A DNA stretch of 64,000 nucleotides from Conoideocrella luteorostrata (taxonomy: Eukaryota > Ascomycota > Sordariomycetes > Hypocreales > Clavicipitaceae). A model generated the notes under the pieces. The model was not told the DNA's origin, did not search any database, and saw only the letters and a list, made by a program, of their open reading frames with translations. Below, piece by piece: positions 45,689 to 56,756 of this stretch. Numbering within the stretch: the stretch's first letter is position 1; each line of letters starts with the position of its first letter. The stretch covers positions 186,001-250,000 of the forward strand of contig JASWJB010000003.1 in NCBI GenBank assembly GCA_032433595.1, given 5' to 3'. A program made the translations under genes and the position numbers.

Positions 45689-47325
45689 CTAATCGGCCAT
45701 AGACATCCATATAAATCCAGGAATAAATACTCCAAAGCACATAACCGTAATTATCCATGCCCCCGCTCGATCACCAGTTGTGATTTCTGCAGGCTTCTTG
45801 AGGCCGTTGTTAGCGTGGCCGCTTCCGTCGCCTCCTTTGGATATGCCTCCGGTCGCATTCGTCACAGGGACTGGGACGTTGTCAATCAGCAGGCTCGAAA
45901 CCGCTGCTAACGCATCCATCGCCTCTCCAGCTCCGCTCGTATGATCGACCGCAGGATCAACATACTTTCCAGAGGACCAATAGAAGCCGCACTTGTTTCC
46001 GCCGCCTCCATTGCACTGCGCCACCGCGGCGGCGGTCGATGTCTTCAGAACAGGCAGAATCGTGTCTCGCGTGTATGGAGCAATCTGCGTCACCACGGCC
46101 AGCCAGCGATGGACATAACCTTTGAAGGACAGCATGTCTGCAGTGCAAATTCCTTGCTTCATTTCGCAATTCGGCTCGTACGCTATGCCCTTGGGGAAGA
46201 AGTTCTTCAGCGATGCCTTTAGTAAGTTGTCGATTCGGGATTTCCATTTCTCAGCGCCGTTTGTCTGATAAGCAAAGAAGGTCAGGTCAGTACATGGTAT
46301 ACCGGGAACGGATTGATCCATCGCCAGGTGGTATGCTTACGTAGTTGTACATGAAGGCAGCGCCTTGTAGCAGAACGGCAGCATTGTAGGAGAAGGTCGA
46401 TTTCGTAAGGATTGTACAGTTGTCCTTTCCGTAGCCGCCGTCGTATACAAGCCAGGACTCGTGGTCGATGTATTTGACTGCCCAAATCCAATCCCAGCTC
46501 TCCTCGGCATACTTTGCGTATGTGTCATTATTCGTGTACCTCGCAAGGCGGGCGCCCATATTAAAGAAGCACGCGTTCGAGATGGCTGCATTTTATCAGC
46601 TATACACTACCCCAATCTAAAGCACGCTGCACTATGCGACAGGCGGGATCGGGTTGACGAACTATTCTTATAATCATAACCCTTGTTTGTAGGCGGGATC
46701 TGCCAATGGAGACCTCCTCCGCATAGCTTGTCGTGCCTGCTCGGATCTGCCTGTGTCGCCCAAACCGACTGGGCTAAAGCAAGCCATTGCGGCTTATCGG
46801 CCGGAGGATTCGGGAAACGAGTCTCGGCCGCGAGGAGAGCGCTCATGCCCCAGAAGGCCTGGTCGTCGTTGCCCAACGACAGGGAGTAGTTCTCTGTCAT
46901 ATAATCGGCTGAACCACCCACCTGGTGAAGCATACCCTGCATAACGAGGTCGTTGTACGTCGAGTCGCCGGTCAAGTGCCAATAGTCGATATACGTGCCC
47001 ATCAAGGCACCTCCCTGCCACCAGTAGTACGGGCCTTTGTTGTCCGAGGGCGGTCCAGGAAGAATTCCGGGCACCTCTCCGCGTTCGTCGCCATGGTAGT
47101 GAGTCCTCAGGTCTGCAGCTATGATTCGAGCCGTGTCCTTGATGTTGTCTGGATGTTTGCTTCAGCGTTAGCCCGGCCATGATCCGCATGGACTGACTGC
47201 GCACAACAAGAGGCATGTTCCTCACCTGTGGTATCAATTTTAAAAGCCGCATTGGCAAGAGAAAACAATAGCGAGTTGACGACAAGCGCAGCCACAGCCC
47301 GCCCGCAATTGCGCGACCACATCAT
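45689..47325 (-). CDS. GH76 cell-wall mannosidase, DFG5/DCW1 type
   Basis: Four exons on the minus strand: 47325-47226, 47148-46663, 46585-46341 and 46264-45689, 468 aa, a normal length for DFG5/DCW1. The start (MMWSRNCGRAV...SLANA) is a signal peptide. GH76 landmarks are YYWWQGGALMG, SLGNDDQAFWGMSA (the Asp-Asp pair is the catalytic motif), GLHWQIP, YDYKNTISNACFFNMGARLA, YDGGYG and KGYVHRWLA. The C-terminus has a Gly/Ser-rich stretch, then AWIITVMCFGVFIPGFIWM, fitting a GPI-anchor signal. Family members act at the plasma membrane and wall, probably moving GPI-linked mannoproteins into the wall glucan. Two donors (GTTCGT, GTGAGG) are non-consensus but the frame and homology fit. It is head-to-head with an FLC-type gene. 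Confidence 0.92.
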
Positions 47326-48372
47326 TTCGAGAGCGAGCCAAGGCAGTCGAGCATAACGCGGGGCGGAAGCGAGTTGCCTTTGAATAAGCTGTGACCTCAC
47401 TCAGTCACTCTATGGGTATGTTTGATCATGGGCGAGCTCTAGTTAGTCGTATGAGCCCATCGCCATGCGTATGATGAAGACTACAAATGACACGATGGGG
47501 AAGAATTGCGGACAGGTTTTCACGGTGTGTCACAAGTTGCCCCCACACGACCAAGTGGAACAGAGTGACGGAAGGATTAATTTGTGCGTCTCCATCACAG
47601 AGCGAGCAGGCCAATCCAGAGCGCCCATGACGGCATTAGCTCGTACGCTTTCGGACATAGCGGCTCCGGTGTGGCGGAGTTCGGCGCTGCGTCAGGAGTC
47701 TAGGAGCGTGTCATGCCCATGTGAGAACAACAAAGCCGTACATTATGTACATCCCCTTCTTTGTGTTGTTTGCGGCAGCGGCTGTCTTCGAGCCCTGACT
47801 TGCGCCGTGCTTCTGGGCGATGAAAGATATCGCCAGGGTTCCCAGCCAGGAACGCTTCGAGACCCGAGTCCCACGGCTGTTGTGAAGAGTCTCAGTTTCG
47901 CGCGGTCGCTATACAATACTCTGCTCCCGTACTCTGTATTCCCGTGGCATTTGCTCCGTCAATCGTGTTGTGCACGCATACTAGCAGCCACGCCACATCC
48001 TTAAATTAGCCCTGCCGGGGCCAGGTTCAAAATACGAACTCTGCTAATGCCCCCGGCCCCCTACCAATCATCCTGGGTTGGGGTGGGTTGCTTCGCTCCC
48101 CCCTAACAAGCTAGTCGGAATCCTGTGGCTTTTATGCAAACAATCGTCGTCACTCCGTTGCTAGCTGACATCTCAAGCGAGGGGCGGAGCCCTCGGAAAA
48201 GCGTTCATTCGTTCTCATCCATCTCACTTCCACTCTGTGCCTTGTCTCCTTCTTGCTTCACCTTCCCCTCGCCATGATTGCTTCCATGGCAGTGGCCACT
48301 CGTTTCGCATACCCATTGTGTACGCATCTCATCTAGTGTCGCGATAGCCCGCTTCGTCGGCAGACAGCGAAG
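47326..48372. promoter_or_regulatory. Divergent region, DFG5-type and FLC-type genes
   Basis: About 1 kb of shared upstream DNA. A plus frame at 47465-48004 is open for 179 codons but has no domain and overlaps promoter-like CT-rich DNA. I leave it uncalled. Confidence 0.45.
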
Positions 48373-50424
48373 ATGCGCTTTTTTCGCACCGTAGCGACTG
48401 TCCTGAGCCTGGCAATCCAACCGGCCGTTGGTCTGCAGAAGTTGGAGTCCGCCGCTCTCAGCAGTTGTCAACCAAACTCTCGTTTCTCGGCCAGTTTATT
48501 CAAGGTCGTCTTCACCCCCAACAACAACTCTGCGAGCTTTCATGTCGTCGCCGCATCCACGGTCGAGAACTATGTGACCTTCGACGTTCGAGTTTTCGCA
48601 TACGGCTACCAAATCCTCAACAAGGTCTTGGATCCTTGCAAGCTGGACATTGGCCTGTGTCCAATGCAAGCCAGCAGGTTCACCAACAAGTTCAACCAGA
48701 AAATCGATCCGTCTGTCCTCAAGGACTTGCCCGGAATTGCATACACCGTTCCCGACTTGGACGCTTCGGTCAGAGTGTTCATCAATGTGACAGGGACCAC
48801 CGAATCCATCGCTTGTCTGGAAGCCAAAATATCTAATGGAAAAACGGTCGACCAGGTGGGCGTCAAATGGGCCACCGCAATCATTGCCGGCCTTGCGTTG
48901 ACCTTGTCCGCTGTTGTCAACTTCCTGGGTCAATTCAACGCCGCTGCTCATCTTGCTGCCAATGCGCTGTCTCTCTTTGGCTATTTCCAAAGCCAAGCTG
49001 CCCTCGGGTTTCTGGCGGTGCACCTGCCTCCTATCGTCCAGTCTTGGACACAAAACTTCCAGTGGTCCATGGGCATCGTTCGTGTGGGCTTCTTGCAAAC
49101 TCTGGCCACGTGGTATCAACGCGCGACCGGCGGCACACCGGGCACCGTGCTAGAGTCGCTCTCAACAATATCTGTCTCTGTCCAGAAGCGCAGTCTTCAA
49201 TTCAAACGCGAGGAGGAGGATCCAGGTGTACACGTCGTTCGTGGAATCGAAAGAGTTGCCTTCTTGTCCGATATCGAATCAACAAACTTATTCCTCACTG
49301 CTGTTATTTTCTTCATGCTCTTCGTCGTCGCTACCGTTCTTGCCGTGGCTGCCTTCCGAGGAATCTGCCAGCTGGTCATCAAGAAGGGAGTCATGAGGGG
49401 AGCCGTCACATCTGACCGAATAACCGACTTTCGCAAGGAGTGGCGGATTACCCTCAAGGGAATCCTATATCGTGTGGCTCTCATCGGGTTTCCGCAGATG
49501 ACGATTCTTGCCTTCTGGGAGTTCACGCGGATTGACTCGGCGGCCGAGGTGGCTTTGGCAGTGTTGTTCCTCGTCGGTCTCACCGGAGTCCTCGCCTGGG
49601 GGTCTGGCATGGTGATCCGGACTGCACAGCTCTCAGTTAATCTTTATCGAAACCCAGCGTATATACTGTACTCGGATTCACGGGCTCTCAGCAAGTGGGG
49701 ATTCCTGTACATTCAGTTCCGAGCATCGGCCTATTACTACATCGTCCCTTGCCTCGTCTACATCATGGTCAAATCGCTATTCATCGCATTCGGTCAGCAG
49801 AACGGAACGGTGCAGTCAGTCGCCTTGCTTGTCATTGATGCCCTCGCCCTTATCGCTGCATCGGTTATGCGTCCTTGGATGGACAAGCCAACGAATTCCT
49901 TCAACATTGCAATTTATGTCGTCAATTTCTTAAACGCCATCTTCATCTTCATCTTCACCAACGTACTCGACGTACCAGGCATTGTGGTCGGCGTATTCGG
50001 AGTGGTCTTATTTGTTCTCAACGCAGTGTTCGCCTGCGTTCTATTGATCATGGTTTGTGTATCAACGACATTGATTGTGCTGCGCAAAAACCCTGACGCG
50101 CGCTACCGATTCATGGCCGATGACCGCGCATCGTTCATGAAATCAGATGTTCATCTCGACAACGTGAATCAGCTGGACGCGCTGGCGGCTACGGCCCGGG
50201 GTGACTCTTCCCAAACATCGTTGCAGCTCAGGGATAATGGGCCGCATCCCTTCAACACGCCTTCAGTGCCATTTTTGCATAAAGGTGGCACCCAGTCTCT
50301 GAATTCGTCTCAGTCTGCGTTGTCCATGGCTCAAGTGCAGAGAGGATCCGGGATTAGGCAGGAAGAGCATGGGTCAAACACCCCCACGTTCGGAGACTCG
50401 CGTCATTTCCACGACTCAAGGTAG
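48373..50424 (+). CDS. FLC/Pkd2-type TRP-like membrane protein
   Basis: A single exon of 683 aa. The signal peptide is MRFFRTVATVLSLAIQPAVG. Residues 21-165 form an ML-like lumenal domain with cysteines at SSCQPNS, LDPCKLDIGLCPM and ACLEAK. About nine membrane segments follow, beginning at WATAIIAGLALTLSAVVNFL, with the conserved core around GIVRVGFLQTLATWYQRATG and YNQ-like loops. The C-terminal 110 residues are cytosolic and Ser-rich. This is the plan of yeast Flc proteins and fission-yeast Pkd2, which affect flavin or calcium transport and cell-wall maintenance. Which paralogue this is cannot be decided here. It is head-to-head with a DFG5/DCW1-type wall enzyme, a sensible functional neighbour. 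Confidence 0.92.
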   Translation: MRFFRTVATVLSLAIQPAVGLQKLESAALSSCQPNSRFSASLFKVVFTPNNNSASFHVVAASTVENYVTFDVRVFAYGYQILNKVLDPCKLDIGLCPMQASRFTNKFNQKIDPSVLKDLPGIAYTVPDLDASVRVFINVTGTTESIACLEAKISNGKTVDQVGVKWATAIIAGLALTLSAVVNFLGQFNAAAHLAANALSLFGYFQSQAALGFLAVHLPPIVQSWTQNFQWSMGIVRVGFLQTLATWYQRATGGTPGTVLESLSTISVSVQKRSLQFKREEEDPGVHVVRGIERVAFLSDIESTNLFLTAVIFFMLFVVATVLAVAAFRGICQLVIKKGVMRGAVTSDRITDFRKEWRITLKGILYRVALIGFPQMTILAFWEFTRIDSAAEVALAVLFLVGLTGVLAWGSGMVIRTAQLSVNLYRNPAYILYSDSRALSKWGFLYIQFRASAYYYIVPCLVYIMVKSLFIAFGQQNGTVQSVALLVIDALALIAASVMRPWMDKPTNSFNIAIYVVNFLNAIFIFIFTNVLDVPGIVVGVFGVVLFVLNAVFACVLLIMVCVSTTLIVLRKNPDARYRFMADDRASFMKSDVHLDNVNQLDALAATARGDSSQTSLQLRDNGPHPFNTPSVPFLHKGGTQSLNSSQSALSMAQVQRGSGIRQEEHGSNTPTFGDSRHFHDSR

Positions 50425-51528
50425 CTAGGCGATGATTGTGATAAAAATATAATAATCATGCATGTAATTCTTTTAGTTACCACTCGCACTTGTCCCACAG
50501 TGAACCTTTTCCGTTTTACCAGCTATTCACCTCAGACTATACATTACTAGTTCAGTGGTATCGTACAGAACCATGAGGCGAGAGCATCGAGTCTTATGTT
50601 CGCCAGACGGATGCTCAGCCTGGGTTTGGAAAAGAATTAATGCTGCAAGAGTTAAATCACAAGTTCCCTCGGTCACGAAGCTGGTCCGCTAGACTTCCCA
50701 CCGACCCTCAATCCGATCAAAATAAGGGCTGTGATAAGACCGCCCATGCCAGTACCCGCTTTTAAATCCAGAGGAATAGACGTCTTGACCTTTTCCCAAT
50801 GCTCCTGGACGGCCAAAATCGTTCTTGGATTTCGGATAAACTTCTCGCCAGATACAATACGTTATCAAGAGTTTGTTGCAGGTTGCTCAAATGTCAAGAC
50901 TAACATACGCAATGGTGTGCTCAGGGCAGAAAATCAGTCGCGTTGCGTCCCACACTTTGCACAGCGGTTCTTCTTTGTTTGCTTCCGGGTGTAGGAAGGT
51001 GACCTACGGCCCTGAACAGCACGGTGAACTTCGCCCTGTTGGGATAGTGGTGATTCGTCAAATCTTAGTACGTGTCGTGCTCCTCTTGATTATTCATCAA
51101 GTCCTTTATCTTACTTGCAAGCAAGCAAGCTGGATATGGGATCCAGCAGGTGCCACTCAAGGACCCAATCACTGTGCAACTACACTGCAGAGCAATTACT
51201 CGAACCACAGCATCAGAAGGCAACTATAAGGAGAGGGCTTCTTCCCTCCAAGAGAATGTTCTTCTTGGTCATTAGTTTTGCATCGCTCATCCATAATATT
51301 TGTTGCCATCACAGTGGGGTCTATTTCCCTGGTTGACACGCTATACGTAGCCACGCTCCAGTCTCCCCTGTCCGGGCTGCAGTTAACGGTAAACTCTCGG
51401 CCTCCGCACATCAGTAACAAAGGTAACGCAGCGTTAACTCTATCCACGATTTTTAACCCATACAATGATAAATCTGAATTGTTAACCCTCTTCATAGGCT
51501 CCATCCGTAGCCACTTTCAAACTTGAAA
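50425..51528. other. Intergenic stretch
   Basis: No supportable gene. Plus frames at 50731-50994 and 51278-51526 overlap others and lack domains. A short CAAG run lies near 51116-51130. Confidence 0.5.
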
Positions 51529-53007
51529 ATGAATATTCTTGCCAAAGACTCTGAGAGCATCAACATATTGCGCAATATCTTAGAGAATGGCACTGACCCA
51601 AATGAGGACAACAATTTGGGATTAACGCATTTGCACATTGCAGCAACGCATAATAATCATGAACTGGCAAAACGACTTCTCGATTACAGGGCTGATCCAG
51701 ATGAAAAGGATAACTCTGAATTTACACCTCTACATTATGCAGCGACGATGGGACACCAAATAATAGTTAGACTACTTCTCGATTACAGGGCTGATCCAGA
51801 TGCCAAGGATAACTCTGGATCTACACCTCTACATTATGCAGCGACGATGGGACACCACATAATAGTTGGACTACTTCTCGATCGCAGGGCTGATCCAGAT
51901 GCCAAGGATAACTCTGGAACTACACCTCTACATTATGCAGCGACGATGGGACACCACATAATAGTTGGACCACTTCTCGATCACAGGGCTGATCTAGATG
52001 CCAAGGATAACTCTGGATCTACACCTCTACATTATGCAGCGACGATGGGACACCACAAAATAGTTGAACTACTTCTCGATCGCAGGGCTGATCCAGATGC
52101 CAAGGATAACTCTGAATCTACACCTCTACATTATGTAGCGACGATGGGATACCACATAATAGTTGAACTACTTCTCGACCGCTGGGCTGATCCAGATGCC
52201 AAGGATAAATATGGATCGACACCTCTCCATAACGCCGTGAGAGGAGATAGTCCTACAGTAGTAAAGCTGCTTTTTGATCATGGAGCTAGCAGAGAAGCCC
52301 TGGATAATTCCAAGTTGAAACCTCAATGCTATGTTACCAGCGAGCTTATTGCGCGGCAGTTTCTGGATCTTTCCATACCAATGGAGGTGGTTTACCCTAG
52401 GCATGTAAGTTAGTTCGATGTGGAAGTTCGATTCATGGCTGTATGACTTGAGGTGCTGATGTTAGCTAAACGAGTGCAGACCATGCCTATATACCCTATT
52501 ACTATTAACGGCAATACATGCGACCCGTCAACGCTAAATGCCTTAGAGACCAATTACATACTAGTCCAGAGTTGGACGAGTCTTAGTCCGTCAGAGTGGC
52601 AAGACCTGGAAGGCGCAGGACTTAAGGACTTCGAGTACGTTTCCAACAACACGTACCTATGTCACAGTGGGGGGTCGAAATTAGATGATATTCGCCAACT
52701 AGAGCCCGTCATCTATGCGGATGTCTATAGCCCAGAATTCAAGATCGCGCCAGATTTGAAGAATGCCTCAAAGGATGAGCCCTATACGGTCGATATCACC
52801 TTTCACAACGGCGTAAGCCTAAACGCCAAGACTCTTCGAGATCTCATTGCACAGAGCTCGCATGAGAGCGCGGACAAGATCAAAATTCACCCTATTGTGG
52901 CTCGGCTTACTATGAAGGGTGAACATTTGAGTAATGTAGCGTTGCTAGACTTTGTACGCTCTATTGAAATTGTAGGTGAAACGGTGATGGATTATAAAAT
53001 CGCGTGA
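51529..53007 (+). CDS. Ankyrin repeats spliced to subtilase N-region
   Basis: Two exons, 51529-52404 and 52480-53007, about 467 aa. The intron (52405-52479, GTAAGT..TGCAG) is in phase and removes the stop of the ankyrin frame. Residues about 25-265 are seven ankyrin repeats of 33 aa; the central five are nearly identical (STPLHYAATMGHHIIV.LLLD, RADPDAKD). The second exon (NYILVQSWTSLSPSEWQDLE, FEYVSNNTYLCH, LLDFVRSIEIV) matches the N-terminal region preceding the catalytic domain in some fungal S8 subtilases. A TGA at 53005-53007 ends the frame, and relics of the catalytic domain follow in the same frame. So this is either the open part of a dead gene or a shortened ankyrin-plus-N-domain protein. 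Confidence 0.7.
51715..52210 (+). repeat. Tandem 99-bp ankyrin-coding units
   Basis: Five consecutive 99-bp units, each one ankyrin repeat, differ by only a few bases. They share blocks such as GATGCCAAGGATAACTCTG and CATTATGCAGCGACGATGGG. This points to recent tandem duplication. Confidence 0.9.
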
Positions 53008-53316
53008 GAGATACTGTGAGATGCTCAATCACCAACTAATTCAGCATTGCAAAGTATCTATCAGGAAGACGGGCAACTAATTGCTATGCCGGATAGTGGT
53101 GTTGACTAAGGAGAGGAACATTCAGTTTACCACGCTTTTGATTTGCGTATATTGCGACGGTACGATATGTATTAATCCACAGAGAATATCAGAGGCCACG
53201 GCACCCAAGCCTGAGGTTCGGCCGTAAGCAACGGCGAGACAACGGCAACGCACCAAGCGGACAGGCTCGCTATTAATAACATGAACGTGGTTCATGATCT
53301 TCTGTTTAGAGGCTGA
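53008..53316 (+). pseudogene. Relic of S8 subtilase catalytic domain
   Basis: This continues in the same frame as the preceding exon (52480 onward), without any frameshift. The Asp motif reads GQLIAMPDSGVD (D-S-G at 53092-53100). Thirty-five codons later comes GHGTQA (His codon at 53197), where the family has the His motif GHGTHV; that spacing is normal for S8 proteases. In-frame nonsense codons lie at 53005, 53017, 53107, 53173, 53212 and 53314. Each could come from CGA, CAA or TGG by one transition. No Ser motif (GTSM) was found downstream, so the rest is lost or too decayed. Confidence 0.75.
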
Positions 53317-55397
53317 TATATCAGGGAGACACTTTGTAATATTCGCTTTACATTGTAAAAAAGAATAAAACTGGCTTTGGGGTTATTGTCACGTGATATT
53401 AGTGGTTATAGTTGCTATACAGTAGAGCTATTTCTTATCTTTACGAAATAAGTACTTAGGTGTCATCTATTAAGGGACGAGTAGAACTGGATTCTTCTTC
53501 CACTTTTCACCAATTTCACACAAGAATTGTTCTTAAAAGACCACCCCGCAAAGCGAGATCAGTAGCGGAGCATAGCCATTCGGATCTAATACAAATAAGC
53601 TTACTATGTTGTTATAATAAGGCGGCTACAGCAATAATCATCCAAGTTAGTGGAATCGGCCATGTCTTCAAAAAAGGATTCACTAAACCACAGCGCTTGG
53701 TGAGATTCCGTGCGTCATATTTGCCTTGAAAATTTATATACTTTCTCTCAAAGGGTGAAATAGTTGGTTAAAATGCGTACTGGAGTAGCCCTGGGGTGCG
53801 GCCGTGACCCAGGCCATGCCCACAACTAGAAACCAAGAAATCTGCATGTTTGGACCCGTTTTTTTTTAGTATATGTGAAAAGTTGCTGAAGATGGAAATA
53901 ATGGTGGAATAGAAATAATGTCATAGTCCGAGCCCGAGAGGCTACCACTGCGCTTTTGAACTTGACACATATCATTTTCCAAGGTGCCTGCAGCCTGCGA
54001 CAACCGTCAGCAGGTGAACGGCAGGCCTTTCTGGCTGTAAACCGTTGGGCGCACACCCATACTATACTCTGCAGTGTCGTGTCAGAGCACCAGCCGCCCC
54101 ATGGCCTGGGGTCCAACACTTTGGAGCAAAAGCAGCAAATCAGTAGGGGGCTAAGTCAGCAGGGGGCCAAAGATTTCGAACCAAGGGCATTCTCACAGAC
54201 GAAACAAGTTTATAACCAGCCCGGGTCTAGGGCTATATTTAGCCTTCGGGCAACAGTACTTTTCTACTTTCCCTGTGTTGAAGTGGCAACGTCGGCGTTG
54301 TTGTCCGCCAACAGAACGAGAGAAGATCCACCAGAATAACATATAGCGAATCAATTTTGATAGCCCCCAATTATACCCTGGCCATTTACAGTTGCCCTGG
54401 TCATATATGCTGCGTCAATAAGCCTTAGTGTAACAATGTTGGGTCGTCGTTGGTATCTGACCAACAGGTGAAAATGCAATGCCACTCTCGAGGTCGAGTA
54501 AGGGTCAAATTTAAACAGCTTGGCTTCCGCTAGATCTTCTTTTCGTTCGGAGTAAGGACTCATCTGTCTCGTCCTTGTCCGACAAGTTGGGGAAATATAG
54601 GTCGGGACAGTTCCCCCTGTACTCCGTCATAGAAGCAGCCCATAAGACCTTGGTAAGTAGGCTGTCACAGGAAAATATGAGCCTATTTAAGGGTCATAAC
54701 TACACATGAAAAGTGGCCTCTGGCTACGCCATTTTTTGTGTGACGGCATCAGAGCCCTGTTGATTGGATGCTCAGGTACATCATCAGCAAAATTAGGCAG
54801 TTAATTTTTCCATCTCTTACTGACTCATCTCAATGCGTAATAATGCTTAGGGTTGAACAACAGCTATACCCTGCCCGAGAATGTTGGCAAACAAGCATGG
54901 AAATGTGATATAGTTTTAAGTATGGTGAGGAGGGTTAGTTCCTCGTTTTTACGACTTCTTCAGAACTTCTTTAATAGCAAAATATCCCGCTTAACTAGGT
55001 TCATCAAGCTCATATTAGTATAAAAGCAGACTAACTCTATGCAACGACTTTTTTTCGCCCAGCAAGAATAACGCACTTCATGCGACGACATCACGCAAGA
55101 GGTCTAAACTTTGTACATTCAAATACAATAACTGAAGGAATAACTTCAGAGAGCACTGCATTGGAATTCTTCACTAATTTGTCTCCTATGCAGACTGTTC
55201 CCTGTAGACGCCCTAGAACGTAGCATCCACTGGCTTTCTGGATCTAATAACTTAGAAAGGAAAGGATATATTTAGGTTCAAATATAACTTGTACTTACAA
55301 TTTCATGTTGTCAAAGTCTATAGTTATACGAGATTGCCATTTTGGTTTAGCCTAGAGCAGCCATCTCAAGAATCGTCCTCTCGACTATGTCCATTGC
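53317..55397. other. Intergenic stretch
   Basis: About 2 kb without a supportable gene, AT-rich in parts. Frames at 53460-53729 and 53956-54339 lack a sound start or domain. A TACTCCGT copy lies near 54620. Confidence 0.5.
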
Positions 55398-56756
55398 TCA
55401 CATATCCTCGTTCTCCTGCTTAATTTCTATAACTCTCTTTTTGTACCGATTATCATCCAGTATCCCCTTAACAGCCTCTAGAATCTGGTTCTCCGAAGGA
55501 CTTTCAGTCCTCAAATTAATAGCAACACCCGAATACTCACCTCGAGCAGATACTTCTGCCTTATCCTCCGTACTCCCCGCTAGAACCATAGGCACTCCGT
55601 TTAATACCCCTTGAATAAACCCACCATAGCCAGCGTTCATAACAAAAACCGAACCATACGGAAGAATTGCATCGTAAGGGAGATAATCTATAACATGAGC
55701 ATTCGGTGGTATAGTGACATCGGCCGGAAGACTCGCTCCTTTGTGACCCAGGATGGCCACGACGATAAAGTCTGGGAAGTGGGCCAAAGCGTTCAACGTG
55801 GGAATAATTAGATGGGTGTAGTTCATAGCTACAGTGCCCTGTGTGACGACTATAACTTTCTTGTTTCCGCTGGTTATCTTTTGCCAGAAACTTGGCGGGA
55901 TAAAGGCTCGCTTTGCTGAGCGAGTATGGAGAGCGCCGGCAAATCGAATTTTGGGGTGCACATCCGACCGTTTGTACTCGAGGCTTGGAGGGCACATTTG
56001 AAGGGTTATATCTGCTGTGACAGAAAGGATCTCCAGTGGAAAGGTGGGTTTATAGTCCACACCTCCAAGCTCAGTAAGGGTTTCCCCTTGCACCTTCATC
56101 ACCTCCGCATACGACTGATCCATCATTTCTTTGTACTGGGTACGGTACAACTCCCGGCTCTCTTCTTTGTAATCTGGAATAAGAGCTGTTCCAAATGGAG
56201 CAATGTCTTGGCTTGGCATCATGTAAGGTACGGCATGAATATTCACCGTTCGTGGTCGCTTCGTGAAACCTTTGGGTAGTGGTGCACCGAGGTACATGGG
56301 GTGATCGCCTAAGTAGAATGACTCGGTGAGAACGACGATGTTGTGCGAGGGGTATTCGCTTCGAATGTCCTCCAGGGCCTTGTATAGGATATCTTTTCGA
56401 AATTTAGTTGGCTCGACGAAGAACTTCACCAAGTCGAATATGATTCTCTCTGGACCTGACCCACGACGCTCTCTCTCTTCTTGAAACTCGTTGATGTTAA
56501 AAGATGGAATACTAATAAATCGAGCACCCATCTGTTCAATCCTGTCTTGGAAATCGCTTCCGGCGATAAATGTAACATCATAGCCGCGGCTTATGAGTTG
56601 CTTGACAATATTGATCACTGGAATTGTGTGACCGATAACTGAAGAGGCACAAGCGAGTATCTTCAACTTGGACTTGTTCACTCCCCCACCCCCACCTGTT
56701 AAGACCTGAGTTGGAACTGTCATTATATGTCCTGGGATGTGTGTCAGCAGACCCAT
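55398..56756 (-). CDS. UDP-glycosyltransferase-like protein (GT1)
   Basis: A single exon. The frame is open to 56768, but the first ATG is at 56756, giving 452 aa; ATG 56723 is an alternative. The N-terminal domain has KLKILACASSVIGHTIPVINIVKQLISRGY, the usual acceptor-side start of GT-B fold family 1 enzymes, shown here only as short motifs SSVIGHTIP and RGYDVTFIAG. The C-terminal domain has VIVVTQGTVA, HVIDYLPYDAILP, then NAGYGGFIQGVLNGVPMV, the sugar-nucleotide-binding loop. The usual His of this loop is replaced (NAGYGG). No membrane anchor is seen, so it is probably cytosolic, glycosylating a small molecule. It is head-to-head with an FkbM-type methyltransferase. Confidence 0.85.
   Translation of the reverse strand: MGLLTHIPGHIMTVPTQVLTGGGGGVNKSKLKILACASSVIGHTIPVINIVKQLISRGYDVTFIAGSDFQDRIEQMGARFISIPSFNINEFQEERERRGSGPERIIFDLVKFFVEPTKFRKDILYKALEDIRSEYPSHNIVVLTESFYLGDHPMYLGAPLPKGFTKRPRTVNIHAVPYMMPSQDIAPFGTALIPDYKEESRELYRTQYKEMMDQSYAEVMKVQGETLTELGGVDYKPTFPLEILSVTADITLQMCPPSLEYKRSDVHPKIRFAGALHTRSAKRAFIPPSFWQKITSGNKKVIVVTQGTVAMNYTHLIIPTLNALAHFPDFIVVAILGHKGASLPADVTIPPNAHVIDYLPYDAILPYGSVFVMNAGYGGFIQGVLNGVPMVLAGSTEDKAEVSARGEYSGVAINLRTESPSENQILEAVKGILDDNRYKKRVIEIKQENEDM

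Noticed and set aside
47465..48004. 179-codon plus-strand frame
   Set aside because: It lies in the divergent promoter region, mixes unrelated low-complexity segments and has no domain or start context.
48496..49119. 207-codon minus-strand frame
   Set aside because: It is fully antisense to the FLC-type gene; a shadow of its codon bias.
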